DNA of 64,000 bases from Phoronis australis (taxonomy: Eukaryota; Phoronida; Phoronidae). A model generated the notes under the pieces. That model made no database searches. It was not told the origin of the DNA and was given only the letters and a program-made list of their open reading frames with translations. A program made the translations under genes and the position numbers. The DNA lies in assembly GCA_002633005.1 (NCBI GenBank), contig NMRA01000418.1, positions 245,173 to 309,172 of the forward strand, in the 5' to 3' direction. Each line of letters begins with the position of its first letter. The stretch's first letter is position 1. Shown here piece after piece: positions 23,030 through 35,619 of the stretch.

Positions 23030-25561
23030 CAAACAAATTCGTCAACGAACTTGAGATAAACGGAAAAAAACGGAAAAAAATGAAATTGCCACCACAGACC
23101 GCAGATGTTGGATCCGTCTGAAAGTTGTTGTCCGTTGTCAACGTCATAAAAATACACTTGCTAAACTTAACAAAGATCCTGCAGTGGGCCAAGGAGATAC
23201 AGCCATGGAAGTAAGAAACACAAAACTGCCCCTAGGAGGCGCCACATCAGTCGAAGTCCTCGGAAATCATCAAATGTCTTCTTCATACTAAGAACATATG
23301 AGCCAATTTCACAAACACGCTTAAAAGGGGACTAAAGTCAAAATAATGTTGCAGTTAAACGGTTCTAACATACAGATAAAACTCACATTTGCCTGGCTTG
23401 CGTTCCAAGCAATGCCGATTTGTATTCATGGTCACTGAATTCTGAAAGCGTTCGCTGATTGGCTGATGTGTCAGTGACGTGAATGGCGGGGTATCGGCTG
23501 CTTTTCACACCCATTGCTTATGTCATACATGTATGGACTAGTTTCTATAAGTACGCTTTGTAACCAATTCCATGCCTCAGGGCAGGAGTAGCCACGTTAG
23601 CAAATTTTTATGTACCGTTTATCAATATTGTTGCATCTGATTTCCCTACATGAATCTGTAAATATTTTTGTTTTTATATATATGTAATAGCATGTCTAAG
23701 TATTGGAATACTTATTTTAGATACTACTTAATTGTATATACCTCTATGTATATAAGTTTCAATTATGAATTGTTTACAACCCAGATATAATGCTTCGCGG
23801 TTTCTGGGTTTGTTATTATTTCTTTGTATGTTCTGTGTATCCTTCAATAAATATATATCACAGTGAAAAAAAAAGTAGTCACCGATAAGTAGATCTAAGA
23901 AAGTGTGAAAGTTGTTTAGGACACTCCGGCGATACAACATCTGATAAACTATGAGAAATGTGGATTGTAGTCTTGCTTTCACAATTTGAAAAATGAGAGC
24001 CAACCTTCAAACGTATTATTATAACATCAACAAAATATTATTTGTCTTTGCTTTAATAGCCATAGAAATTTCCGAGTACACACGCATTACACTGAAATCA
24101 ACGAAAAGACAATTCTCACACACAGAAACACAACGTCTTTTTGAACTTAAGGACTCTTCTGTACGCACATGTAGGACTTCAATGCACAGTCTATTCTGTT
24201 TTCCAAATTCGTTGCTACATATTCACAACATTTTGAAAAATGCAATCAAAAAGGTCAAAATACATGTAGTTTGGCATAAGGCTGTGCCGTACAACTGATG
24301 CCCTGCTGCATTAATAGAAGAGATCAAAGTGTACCATTTCATCAGGAAAAAGTGAGTTCAAACAAGACGGTTTTAAGCTGGGAACAACAATGAATTCCCT
24401 TAAACGAAAATGATGCGATTGACGCGGCGTATTGTCTATCTATTCTAACGTTAAAGAGTTCCCACCATGACCTGAAGTAGGCCTTTAGTAGAACTGTTGC
24501 AAAGAAACAAGCAAATTTTTATTAAAAAGTATTTTTCTGTTATTAGGCTGTACTTAATGGGTTGAAGCTCGTCTCCGCCGTTGTTTTTAATAGAACGACA
24601 CTGAGGATAGTAAGAAAGTCTGCAGAGAGTCTCTTTTTCAGACATGAAAAGTTGCAAAAAGGTTACATCTTGACCGAGGACGTACATGTGTTCCGATTTC
24701 CTAAAGACGTGAGAGTTGCACAGAAATAACATCGAGTTTTGCACCGAACGAGGGCGTGGACTGATAGTTGGGAGCATTCCACTCGGTCAGGAGCCACACC
24801 TAATGTTCTGCATATTTCAGTCTAGGAATCATGCTTCAACCGAACACAGAAGTGGCATTATGATGAAGGACTTGCCATCATGTAAGTGTATTTCTTAATT
24901 TATACATAACTGACAAATTGCTTCCATTCTAAGGTGAGTGACGCCAGCCCCTGGACCCGGGATCAGAAGGAGTGCTACGACACGTAGGCTGATGCATTGC
25001 TTTTTGACCCTGCTAACAGGCAACAGTGAATACAAGTGACCAAGGTTTAATGTGACACAGTAGGAGTGTTGACCACTTTTTGGCTCCACTTGATTGAGGC
25101 TCACTTATGTCTTCAGCATTTATCATGTAATTGGGTCAAGTTTGCATGGCCTTAAAGTCGACGAAAGCTTGCAATAAAGTTGCAAATCGAATGGGCTGTC
25201 TGATTCTTCCAGCATTTGAGTGTGATGCCCGTATCTACTCTCCTTTCTGTCTGCATAATAGTTGCCTAATTCTCACTCAAAATCGTCCTCGTCTTCTGAT
25301 GTGCTGTGTTCTGCCAGTAGTGCAATTGACTTTCAAGTGATCAAATATATCCCACACATTACATCATATGGTGGCAAATTTTGAAAAAATAAACTGTTCT
25401 TCAAAATTAAAATATCACGACCATTTGGCATAAAAAGAGTTATTTAGTTAGATTTGATGGCATTCCTTTTCATGTTAGAAAACTGAAACCTCAAAAAATA
25501 AGGTTATGTATTGTAGGAACTCTTTAGGTTAATTTTAAATTTGAGAAATATATTGACATAC
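23030..25561. other. Non-coding tail of segmental copy B and adjacent intron
   Basis: To about 24900 this matches copy A. A stretch near 23500-23870 is not in copy A and ends with a LINE-type 3' end (CAATAAATATATATCACAG followed by an A-run), so it is an insertion. From 24900 to 25561 I see nothing beyond intron sequence leading to the next mini-exon. Confidence 0.5.
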
Positions 25562-25597
25562 CTCCACCTTCTACACTTCCTGTTGGCATACTAGTCT
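25562..25597 (-). CDS. 36-nt hinge mini-exon (type 1)
   Basis: On minus, ATGTTGCAG precedes and GTATGT follows a 36-base block reading (G)AG-TSMPTGSVEGG-(G), phase 1 at both ends. It is outside the duplicated block, is the first hinge exon after the Ig domain and is the most diverged in sequence. It still keeps length, phase, PTG and the terminal EGG. The conservation of this scheme among three diverged types is the main reason that I treat the mini-exons as real. It lies about 105 bases from the edge of a foldback element. Confidence 0.65.
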
Positions 25598-25702
25598 CTG
25601 CAACATATATTAATTAAGTTTTGGAATTTTTAAGCGTTCATATCTGTGAGCAGCAGTTGGTGCACGAAAAAAATAAAGATGCAAGATGCGAAAAGAGCCT
25701 GT

Positions 25703-27294
25703 CCCGGGTGAGAATTTTACACGTTTGACACGCTTTCGAGCGTGTCAAACGTGTCAAACGTGTAAAAAAACGTGTAATACGTGTCAAAATTGCCACGTTA
25801 ATGTGTAAAACGTGTAAAAACACGACACGCTAGCGTGTCAAACGTGTAAAATTTGCCACGTTAGCGTGTCAAACGTGTAAAATTTGCCACGCTAGCGTGT
25901 CGAACGTGTAAAATATGATAGAACTCTTCAATAAAGATACAATTTAAATAGGCTTGGCAGTTATGAATTGGTCACTGGGAGGTAATCACCCAATTTGAAT
26001 GATTAAACATGTTCACTTAATAACATCAAAGAGTTTGCAACAAAAGTTTGCACTGCCTATTCAAATATCCAAATACTGAGTTAGAGTTGGTTTAGCTGTC
26101 AGAGAGTGCAGTCATGTCAGGAGAGCACTTATGAAGTGTGGTTTTCGAGTGTGATGCAGCTCTAACAGAAGTTTAGTATGTATATACTCTGGTTGACAGT
26201 GGCTTGATAAACTTTTCTTGCAAATGGTCCTTCTTTTTACAGGTAAGTTTGATTGTAACATAAAGCAAGAGTTAGCAGAAACTGTTGATTATGCAGTTAA
26301 TATATGAAGTTGTAACGCCTCTCATCTTCAGTAGTATATCAATTCATAACTGCTGTTATTGGATCAACTCACATTTTGTGTCAGCTTGACATTGTGTGTA
26401 GAGGTTTGGGCTGCAAAATCAACATGAACTCAATGTTATGACAAATGTTGAATCACTCTTGGTAATTCAAAGATGTTACAAAGTGCGTCTGTTCTTTACT
26501 TAAACTGTCTTCAAGCAACTGGCCTGACTCAAACGCTTAGACTTATATGCATATATATAGCAGCTTAAGCACTTAATGTTATTCTAGATGTAATGAAATT
26601 TAGTGACAACAGTATGTGGTAAGAGTTGGGTAGTTACATTATCCTTTTAATGATTCTATATCATTATCACATTTTGGATGATTTACATCAACAGTAACAA
26701 TAAGCTGTGACTTAAAGAAGAAATCCCTTTATACATTTGTTTTCAGTATGGATTCCCATGGTGGATGGTGAGCTGCTATAAACAAGAATATTATGGCTTG
26801 TACACGGCCTCAGGCTAAATGTAGGGTCGCTACCATGGCAATGACACAGATTACAGGCTAGCGTGTCAAAAGCGCCACGTTTGACACGCTATCGCCACGT
26901 TTTACACGCTTATCGCCACGTTCGACACGCTAGCGTGTCAAAAGTGCCACGTTTTTGCCACGTTTTGGCACGCCACGTTCGACACGCTATCGCCACGTTT
27001 TACACGTTTATCGCCACGTTCGACACGCTAGCGTGTCAAAAGTGACACGTTTTTGCCAGGTTTTGGCATGCCACGTTCGACACGCTATCGCCACGTTTTA
27101 CACGCTTATCGCCACGTTTGACACGCAAAGCTTGTCAAACGTGGAGTATTGGAACGAAAATTACACATTTTTGACACGTTCTTGAGACGTTTACACGTTT
27201 GACACGCCACGTTTTACACGTTCGACACGTTTTTAGGGCGTTCCAATACTCCACGTTTTTAGAGCGTGTCAAACGTGTCAAATTCTCACCCGGG
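25703..27294. mobile_element. Foldback transposon, copy 1 (GTGTCAAACGTGTAAAA arrays)
   Basis: The ends are CCCGGGTGAGAATTTTACAC on the left and the inverse AATTCTCACCCGGG on the right. Inside each end is an array of roughly 35-bp units built on GTGTCAAACGTGTAAAA and the palindrome ACACGCTAGCGTGT (25711-25912 and 26860-27290), so the two arms could pair over hundreds of bases. The middle (25913-26855) is unique sequence shared with the copy at 32513-34058. No transposase is present. Foldback elements such as Drosophila FB and sea-urchin TU have this plan: long inverted ends composed of tandem repeats. I see no long target duplication; only GT flanks both ends. Confidence 0.8.
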
Positions 27295-30200
27295 GTGTGA
27301 CACATGGAAGGACATTTTCTGATTTGCAATTGTGACAATTACACTTAATTGAAATAAATGAAATGGAATGTAGGTGCACAGGCATTCTGTAATTTTTTGA
27401 ATTGGAAGCAGGGGTTAGTGGCTAGGACCTGTAGATCAAATTTAAGTCCACAAATCCATAACTGTCCAGACAACCTGTATGACGTGGTCGCAGCGCCACC
27501 ACGTGGATTCTGAAAGTACACCATTGCAGCAAATCCATACATGGCTGGGAAAAACAACATTCAAAGAAATGACGGTCAAACAAAACTTGTGAAACGTGTT
27601 TATGAAGAATTGAAGCTCTACTAAGATTACCCCATTGATGTTCCATGAGCTTCGATACTTTGATAACGTGCAATGGAAGGTGGTCCCCGCAATTGTCAAC
27701 GGCATTCAGAGATGCTTGAAAAGTTACTTGATGGCAAAAGTAGTGTTGATTATAAACAGAGGAGCAATTAATCAGTCTAAAGAACTATGTAAAGAGGTTG
27801 ATTATATAGTAAGCAACCAAAGACTACTTGATGTTTTGAGCAAATTTGGATTACATGAACAGAAACACACCCGTATGCTATTTCATCAAGATCCTTCAAG
27901 CACCACATTAAACAGACAGGCCGAAAATGAATGTCAGACGTACTCCCCTAAACTGAAACACAAATACTATAATACCAATATATCAATGAAGTAGCTTGTT
28001 ACAATTTTCCGTGTAAGAAACGAAGAGAAAACAAAAAGGAAAGAAACGAATGACATTCGTCGCCTTTCAAGAGCAATTTCGTAAAGAGATGAATACTGAA
28101 AAAGCTAACGCAAACATACAGTAATAAAAAGGGGGGTCGTAGAATCCACCTAAAATGGTGAGGTGTAATATCAACATAATATTTACCTAATTTAATAAAC
28201 ATCCGTCTAGAAACTGGGTATACATAACAAACCACCTGACATTAGGAGGCACAACGACAGGTTAAACCACTACTTGATTCAAGTCAGTTTGATAGATTCA
28301 ATACCCATGACTCACAGCACATCAGAGGGCGAACTATCTGGAGCAACAACATTCGTAAGCAACATCTGCACTTGAGAATTGACCAAGCTCGTCACAGTTG
28401 TCCATCATTTAGGACCACCAACTACACATGCACAACTTGTAGCCCTGATGGTTTGGACACTGTGTGTTACACCACACACACCGTTAGACACATTACACAT
28501 GTACATGTAGACAACCTCAAATTCAGTGATTGTGATAAAGAAGGGCCCACTGATAACACTACTTCCATTGGCCATTTCCAGTACCAAATTTTGATAACAT
28601 GCAGCTACATGTATATGCACTGAGCTTCTGAAAATCAGAGCAATGTAAATACATGACTTGTATAAAGAATTTTTTGTCCATAATTGAAGAATTTAAAAAA
28701 AGGTTCAAGTATTTCATTATCGGTCAAATGAAACAATAAATTCTGCAACAGTTATGTTCTCTACAAACTTGCTGATCGGGTGTTTGAGAAAAAAGAACTG
28801 CTCAACCAGTTGATAAAACACACGGTACTAGACAATATTTGAAAGTTGCTGCCTATACTAAAGCTGACTGTGTCTACTTGAAAGGCCTCACAAAACGTAA
28901 TTGTACCACCTTTTTGGTACATTAAGCCAAAGTACAACAAAGCGACTGCTAGGTCAACAATAGTTAATTGGATTCAGCAATTTCAACCCAACACGTTGTA
29001 CCAGTCTATGTAATTTGACCTCATCGGGACTCCGACGACCAGACTTTAGAGCTATTTTTGATCTGGGAAATGTGAAAGGGTACTATATTGACATGGAGCA
29101 AACCTTCAAGATTTGTGTCATGATTTGACAGTGCATTGGCATTTCAGAACAGATGTATACAATCCACAAGTAAGGGATTATTCTGAAACCCCATACCCCT
29201 TTTCCACCTCGATCCATGACCCCCTCGACCAACAATCCCCTCGAACCACGACCCATGACTCCCTCAACCCAAGACTTGTGACAATAGTGCTATCTTTGGG
29301 CTTTTTACATATTTTACCATTTTATTACGTCGCTGGGTGACTTTCCCATAAGACACGCGAGTCTGAAAAAGCTGATTGAAAACAGAAAGTGGCGTGAGAA
29401 TGCCTGTAATATTGAATAGCGCATTGTGAGGGCGCTGTTGTTATCACGGAATAAGATCCACGCGCGGCTACCAATGGCCCCGCAGTTCTAATAAACTTGA
29501 GTAGAGAGTACGTTAACGTGAATGTACAAAGTTTCATATTTTTATTCTTTGTTTTATACTCTGTACTCCATATAAACGTAGACATTTTTTACTAGGAAAA
29601 AACAGAGTAGTGTTCTACCATGAACCAAAATGGTGGGTTACTAACAGGAAAGTTAGTAAGGGGCAACTGCGTGAAAAGTACAGTCACAAGACAGAAATTA
29701 GTAGATACACTGACATTTCCGGTCTCATCTGAAATTCCATTCTCTCATTCTCTCTTGTTTCAGGACCCATAATCGACTATCCTGTAGCTTTCCGTTGTTG
29801 CTGTCATAACGAGAAAATGGTACTTTGTCTCGTAGCTTTTGCAATGTATTGCATATTCTGGTCGGTTGTGCACTGGTAATCTTGCGTTCGAAACGGGAAC
29901 AATTTGGGACATTCAGGAGACCCGTTTTCTGTATCAACATATACTGCTATGTGACTCCATCATGCTGTCAATAAGATCCAACACTAGGTTTTACCTTAAC
30001 AAACAAAAATAACGTACTTTTGTGTAGGTGTTTGTTACGGTATACAATAGGACTAATAATTTGTAAACACGCAAGGGCCAAGTGTTACCACCAGAACTGG
30101 ACAAGCAATGTTAGCCAAAACACCCAGCAAGAAGTGGACCAAAAACCCCGGCCACATGTCTGAGTTTGGTCGACACAATGCCCATGTGCTCAAAATCTCA

Positions 30201-30748
30201 GGAGAACTTGGTCCTGAAGATAACATAAATTAATATACAAATTAAGTATCTTAATTTCCTTGATATTGATAGAAACCAGCAAATATTAGCAAAATTGCAA
30301 ACAGGAACCGAACAAAAGATTGCACAGAGCTCGTAGCGACGAGTGTAGGGATCATGTTTTCCACCTGAAATTCCTGGTTTTGAGGTGGAAATTTTTGGAA
30401 GTTGAAATTGCTAACTCTGGCATTTTCTATGAGTCAAACAGTTGAAATTGTGGTGAAACGTAGAGAGAATGCAGTGTAACAAACGTGACGATAATAGTAG
30501 CCCAAGATTGCAAATATACTGTACAACAGATGATATGAAGGTCAATAAGGGAAACGTGAAACTCTGCACTGCCAACGGGGATTAGAAAAAGCACATCTTA
30601 ATGTATCTTGGACGTTGCAATAGAATCGTGGTTCAGCACAACCATTTCCTAAGTCGTTAGTGACAGTCCTATTTTAATATGAATTAAAATTCATATTGTT
30701 GCCTTAAGCAGGAATAAGTACCATGACGCAGCTGAAATAGCAACTTAC
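27295..30748. other. Intron sequence, no supported exon
   Basis: A plus-strand frame at 27635-27994 (119 codons, containing KEVDYIVSNQRLLDVLSKFG) is the longest, but I do not recognise it and see no splice sites or homologue in the window. At 29200-29275 there is a run of CCTCGA/CCATGACCCC short repeats. Otherwise I see nothing. Confidence 0.4.
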
Positions 30749-31072
30749 CGGTCACCCTAACGACCTCAGTTTCAGCGTACAGAGTAGCCTGCCTGTTGGA
30801 AACTTGACATCTGAACTGTACACCGTCATCAGCTGTGTCCAAGTTTACCGTGAGTATGCTGGTGCCGTTAGTAGTTCCATCAGTATTGTTTGTGATGGTC
30901 ATGGTAACATTCTTCGTTATATCTGTGTATGCAGCGTTACCAATCCGACGTGACCACACCATAGATGCCTGTGGTTTGCCTAAGTTTGCCGTACATATAA
31001 GGACAGTTGGTCCTGCTCCACCAAGAACAGACTGCGTCGGGGCTCCAGATATAGATGGTTTGCTAGGTAGGA
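30749..31072 (-). CDS. Canonical Ig-like domain exon of the receptor
   Basis: The exon is 324 nt, with acceptor TTTCCCCAG and donor GTAAGT, phase 1 at both ends, the usual rule for Ig-domain exons. It encodes a full domain: B-strand cysteine in VLICTANLG, tryptophan in ASMVWSRR, and F-strand DDGVQFRCQVSN, ending TEVVRVTG. Three N-glycosylation sequons (NVT, NNT, NGT) are visible in the middle. The fold and spacing are of the C/I type and the domain would be extracellular, next to the hinge. The upstream partner is the V-like exon at 39611-39255, the next is the hinge exon at 25597. Two foldback elements flank it on either side in the introns. Confidence 0.85.
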
Positions 31073-32512
31073 CTGGGGAAACAAGAACAAATTAAGCATT
31101 ACAGCACCAATTTACCTATCTAGCTACATTTGAACTATGTTTTGGAACACGTTGACCTTCAATTTGGCATGATGATAAAATGTGCCAAGAGTTCTATACG
31201 ACCTCTTGTAACGTGTTGTTGCAACCTCTTGGCAGCACTTGTGATACGTCTGAATGGCCAGTATCACCATCACTTGATGATAATTTCCACCCACAGTTTT
31301 TCAATAATTATGAGTGATCTCAATAATTGTCAAAAATCCCTCTCTTACTCAGCTTTGACGGTTAACTTTCGAATTAACATGCTTAAATTTGTGAGCCTTG
31401 ATAGGTATGGTGACCATCATGATTGAAGTTGCAATGTCAAGCAAATGTGGATCAGAGAGATGCTATCTGCAAAGTCGTTACCAAAATGTTTGTTAGTGTT
31501 CAATCATTTCCAATATGTTTTGATTCTAAGTTGTGACTGTTCAATGTTAAGGCTCCGCGAAAGGTGCTTTGACTCCGCATGCGCTGTGTTCACCTAATTA
31601 TCGTCATATACTAGAAGCACGACGGCAACTTCCTTGGCGATTTTCTTGCCTCTACGAAACTGTACACTGTATACATGATTGCTTTGTAACCGCGGTAAAG
31701 AATTATAAATTCACAAAGTAAACAAGGTTTCGGACTGGTGCCATAATAAACTACCTCCAAAAAGTACGAATAAGTACTTGAAGAATGTCTAGAATTTGTA
31801 GGACTGCTAGAGGTAAAATTAAAGTTACTGTATCTCAGACCTTATTGTGTGAACTGCATTCAACCCGTACCTCACAACACTCAGCTTTTTCATGTAGAAA
31901 AAGTATATATAATTATTAACTGAAAGAAGAAATATGTTTTGTATTGATGTATCATTGTAAAAATTACGTTAACATCTTTTTAATAAGTCAAAATCTCATT
32001 TTTAAGAAAGGTACATTCATAGCTGACTCCTCGGTCGATTTTAATGAAAACTTTTAAAATGAAAACTTCAACAGTTGCCTCAAGAATGCTGTTAGGAATT
32101 TTCTATTATATTGTAAAAATTCCCAACTTTAAGACAGTGTCCCGAATTTTGGTCACCTACCCAAAACTGAATTTTTTAACTCTGAAATAAAATGGGACAC
32201 GATCGAATTGTCATTCACTCCATTTCTCAAATTTTGGACGCTTCGGTTTTAGCGGCAATGGCCGTAATTCTCATATTTCTGACAGAGCGATTTTCCGCAT
32301 GATCGGGGATTGAATGAAAATCTGGATGTTTATCAAGAAAAGCTGATTATTCACTCATCGTTTAAAACTGCCGCAGGTGTAATGTATTGACGGATGTTGC
32401 TGTCTATAGTTATTAATGTAGATGCTTTGTGCACTTGGGAGCTTGGACGGTGTTGGAAGGAAATCAGAGCATGCGATTGTCAAACTGTAGGAAAGATAGG
32501 AGATGTCTATAA
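31073..32512. other. Intron sequence, no supported exon
   Basis: I see no splice-bounded frame and no recognised repeat between the Ig exon and the second foldback element. Confidence 0.4.
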
Positions 32513-34058
32513 CCAGGGAGAGAATTTCACACGTCTGACACACTTTTGAGGGTGTCAAACGTGTAAAAAGCTTGTAATACGTGTCAAAATTGCCACGCTA
32601 ACGTATAAAACGTGTAAAAACATGGCACGCTAGCGTGTCAAACGTGTAAAATTTTACACGCTAACGTGTCAAACGTGTAAAATTTGCAACGCCACATATC
32701 AAACGTGTAAAACGTGACACGCTAGAGTGTCAAACGTGTAAAATTTGACACGCTGGCGTGTCAAACGTTTAAAATGTGACACACTAGTGTGTCAAACGTG
32801 TAAAATTTTGACACGCTAGCGTGTAAAATATGGCAGATCTCTTCAATAAAGATACAATTTAAATAGGCTTGGCAGTTCTGAAAAGGCCGTTGGGAGGTAA
32901 TCACCCAATTTGAATGACTAAACATATTCCCTTAATAACATCAAAGAATTAATTTTGCTACCAAAGATTTCACTGCCTTTTCAAATATCCAAATGCTGAG
33001 TTAGATTTGGTTTAGCTGTCAGAGAGAGCAGTTGAGTGTCAGGAGATCACTCGTGAACCATGGTTCTGGAATGTGATGCAGCTCTAACACCGGTTTGGTA
33101 TGTATATAATCGGGTTGACAGTGGCTTGATAAACTTTCCTTGCGAATGGTCCTTCTTTTAAACAGGTAAATTGGACTGTAACAGAAAACAAGGGTCAGTA
33201 GAAACTGTTGACTATGCAGGTGTGCAGCTTGAATGAGGATAAGACATTGTGTGTAGAGGTTTGGGCTGCAAAATCAACATGAACTCGATATTACGGCAAA
33301 CGTTGAATCCCTCAAACGTGTTACAAAGTGCATCTGTTCTTCACTTCATAAACTGTCTTCAAGCAAGAGGCATGACTCAAAAGCTAACTTATATGCATAT
33401 ATAAAGCAGCTTAAGCACTTCGAACTTGTATGCTGAAAAATGTTCTTATTTCTGTGTTAATGTTATTCTAGATGTAATGAATTTTAGTGACAACACTCTG
33501 TGGCATGAAGTGGATAGTTACATTATCATTTTAAAGATTCCATGTCATTATCACATTTTGGATAATTTTCATTTCACAATGAGCAGTGACTTCAAGAAAA
33601 AATCTCTTTATACATTTGCTTTCAGTATGGATTCCCATGGTGCATGGTGAGCTGCTATAAACAAGAACATTATGGCTTGTCCACGGCCTCAGGCTAAATG
33701 TGGCGTCGCTACCATGGCAACGACACAGATTACAGGCTATCGTGGCAAAAGCGCCACGTTCGACACGCTAGCTTGGCAAAAGCGTCACGTTTGACACGCT
33801 AGCGTGGCACAAGCGCCACGGTTGAGTTGCTGGCGTGGCAAGAGCGCCACGTTTGACACGCCAAAAGTGTCAAACGTGGAGTATTGGAACAAAAATTACA
33901 CATTTTGCCGCGTTTTCGCAACGTTTCACATGCTACACTTTACACGTTTGACAAGGTATATTTTACACGATTTTCAAGCTCCATTTTACACGTTTAACAC
34001 GCTGTTCCATTACTCCACGTTTTCAGAGCGTGTCAAACGTAAAAAATTCTCACCCGGG
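32513..34058. mobile_element. Foldback transposon, copy 2
   Basis: The left end is CCAGGGAGAGAATTTCACAC (one of the left-end bases is altered relative to copy 1) and the right end ATTCTCACCCGGG. The arrays of GTGTCAAACGTGTAAAA-type units are at 32522-32833 and 33738-34050, with a unique middle that is collinear and same-strand with copy 1. The middles differ by indels: copy 2 has about 35 extra bases near 33421, while copy 1 has extra sequence near 26290-26390. AA flanks both ends. Confidence 0.8.
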
Positions 34059-34199
34059 AAGGGAGGTTGTGGGAAGCGCTGCACTTTGAAACATGTTTTA
34101 TCATCTTGTAAGAATACTTTAGCAGATGGGGATATAATGAGGTTCACAAGGTGATTGCATATATTTTGGTAGAATACTGTACATAGTTATCAACACTGA

Positions 34200-34501
34200 C
34201 AGTCCACTGATCTACTTTTGTAGCGAAGGTGATCCACGGAGAGGAAAGACCCAGGTATGCTGACAACAGTGATTGGCAGATGATCGAAGATGCAGGACAA
34301 TTGGCAGTATTTCCAAGCCATATAGCGATGACCATCCAGCTTGACTTAGTGCTATGGCCACAGTGTTCTCCACAGCCTGTTTTGATTGGAAGCACTAATG
34401 AGTTAAAGTTTACTCTCGTCAACTTTATAGATAACTGGCGTCAAGTTAGTTTCGAGTCCAACTCAGGGACAAGTTCAATATTTTTGCTGCCAAGCAATTA
34501 A
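34200..34501 (+). pseudogene. Fragment of a mobile-element ORF (endonuclease/LTVPW-type tail)
   Basis: The plus-strand peptide includes SDWQMIEDAGQLAVFPSHIA and then LDLVLWPQCSPQPVLIG. This resembles a widespread repeat-encoded protein tail in cnidarian and other invertebrate genomes, whose pattern is DW-x-DLG-x-LxFPxHIA, then RPDxVLWS and then LTVPWE. The LTVPW part is disrupted here, and the frame ends shortly after. I regard it as a degraded transposon fragment. The family assignment is from memory of the motif and is not certain. Confidence 0.45.
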
Positions 34502-35600
34502 ACACTCAGCATCAAATCTTAGCCAGTTTTCTCTTAGCCAATTTTAATCAGAGTTCGGTAGCAGCATGTAGAGGCTGATGAAATTCCTGTGGCTCAGCAC
34601 AGCGTCGGAGAAGAATTTGGTGCTATTTTTACAGCCAAAAAACAGGTGACATTGCACGTGATGACTGAAGACTGATAAACTTTTGGGAGCTCCAGGCATC
34701 CAAGATGATCTAGATTAGGGATTGAAATTATCGACGACGCATTCTGGCAACTTCAGTGTTTCCGGTAGTTATAAAGTCCCACCGTTCACTGCACGCATAT
34801 TGATTAGGCCACGTTATGATCACAAAGTTCCAGATATATCGATAGCCTTTGTACCAGCATATCTGGATCAATATTTGTGTCTGGAACATCTCGGTTTGTA
34901 AAGTATGCCTTGAGACTTTTAAATCTTGTTAGCAGGCCTTAGCGCAGCAGACGGAATGAATAACTACGTCGAATGCAGATGTCAGTCGTAACAGAAACCA
35001 GACAACACTGGCCGTACAAAATCCACAAACATCGCGCACTGCTACTTAAGTGAAGTGTGGAATGACATTGCGGTTTTTAACGGGCATCAACCAATGAAAC
35101 TCCTGCAAGATATTGAGATGAGGTCGATTTCTATTGGCCAAAAATTACGAGAAATACACCAAAACTTAACCAAAAGTATTGGCCTAATTGAGAAATGCAC
35201 AAAAAACAACCCATAAATCGTCAAAAGTGTTTCCATTCAAAGGTTTCTTGATACTTCCAACACTGCTGTCGCTAATTCCAACCAGTATATAGCGGGGTTT
35301 ACAGAATATCGAAAAATGTGCCGAGAACGAACTCTGAAATAGCTATTTGAGCAACAGCTAACCAGCCGAAAATATTTAGCGGGATATAATTAGCCTGTCG
35401 CCGATGCGATAAAAAGCTGTGCAAGGCGAGTCCACGTGAATACATTTTCTTCTTTGTGTGGTGTTTTTATCATGAATTAAAGGTTAATTTTGGTCCAGTT
35501 GTCTCGGTGGTCCAGCACTAAAAAACATGGACACAATGTGCTCGAACCCAGCCCGTGGATGTTAAAACTACGTGATTCATCTACGCGAAAGGCCACAGTG
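34502..35600. other. Intron sequence, no supported exon
   Basis: No splice-bounded frame, known repeat or RNA gene recognised. Confidence 0.4.
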
Positions 35601-35619
35601 AGTGCAAGACATTTTCGCA

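Larger units (their letters stand above)
15480..24900. repeat. 3' segmental duplication, copy B, with internally expanded tandem units
   Basis: The left and right ends match the ends of copy A (5440-10440). The middle is expanded into head-to-tail units starting at AGTGTGTTGTTACGGCC: 17027, 18847, 20670 and 22722, with periods of 1820, 1823 and 2052 bases. A further start at 15891 belongs to a probable assembly duplicate. Each full unit carries a non-LTR remnant on plus and one 36-nt hinge mini-exon on minus. The longest unit (20670) also keeps a decayed copy of the transmembrane segment, which the 1.82-kb units have lost. Confidence 0.9.

Noticed and set aside
24451-24777. 108-codon minus-strand frame in segmental copy B
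   Set aside because: The matching region of copy A (10000-10330) has frame-breaking differences, so there is no sign of coding constraint.
27635-27994. 119-codon plus-strand frame
   Set aside because: It is the longest clean frame but has no family that I recognise, no splice context and no second copy. Random open frames of this size are expected in AT-rich 64 kb.
25711-34050. Regular short repeats that could be mistaken for a CRISPR array
   Set aside because: There are no unique spacers, units are contiguous and diverged, and the arrays come in inverted pairs with transposon-like ends in a eukaryotic genome.
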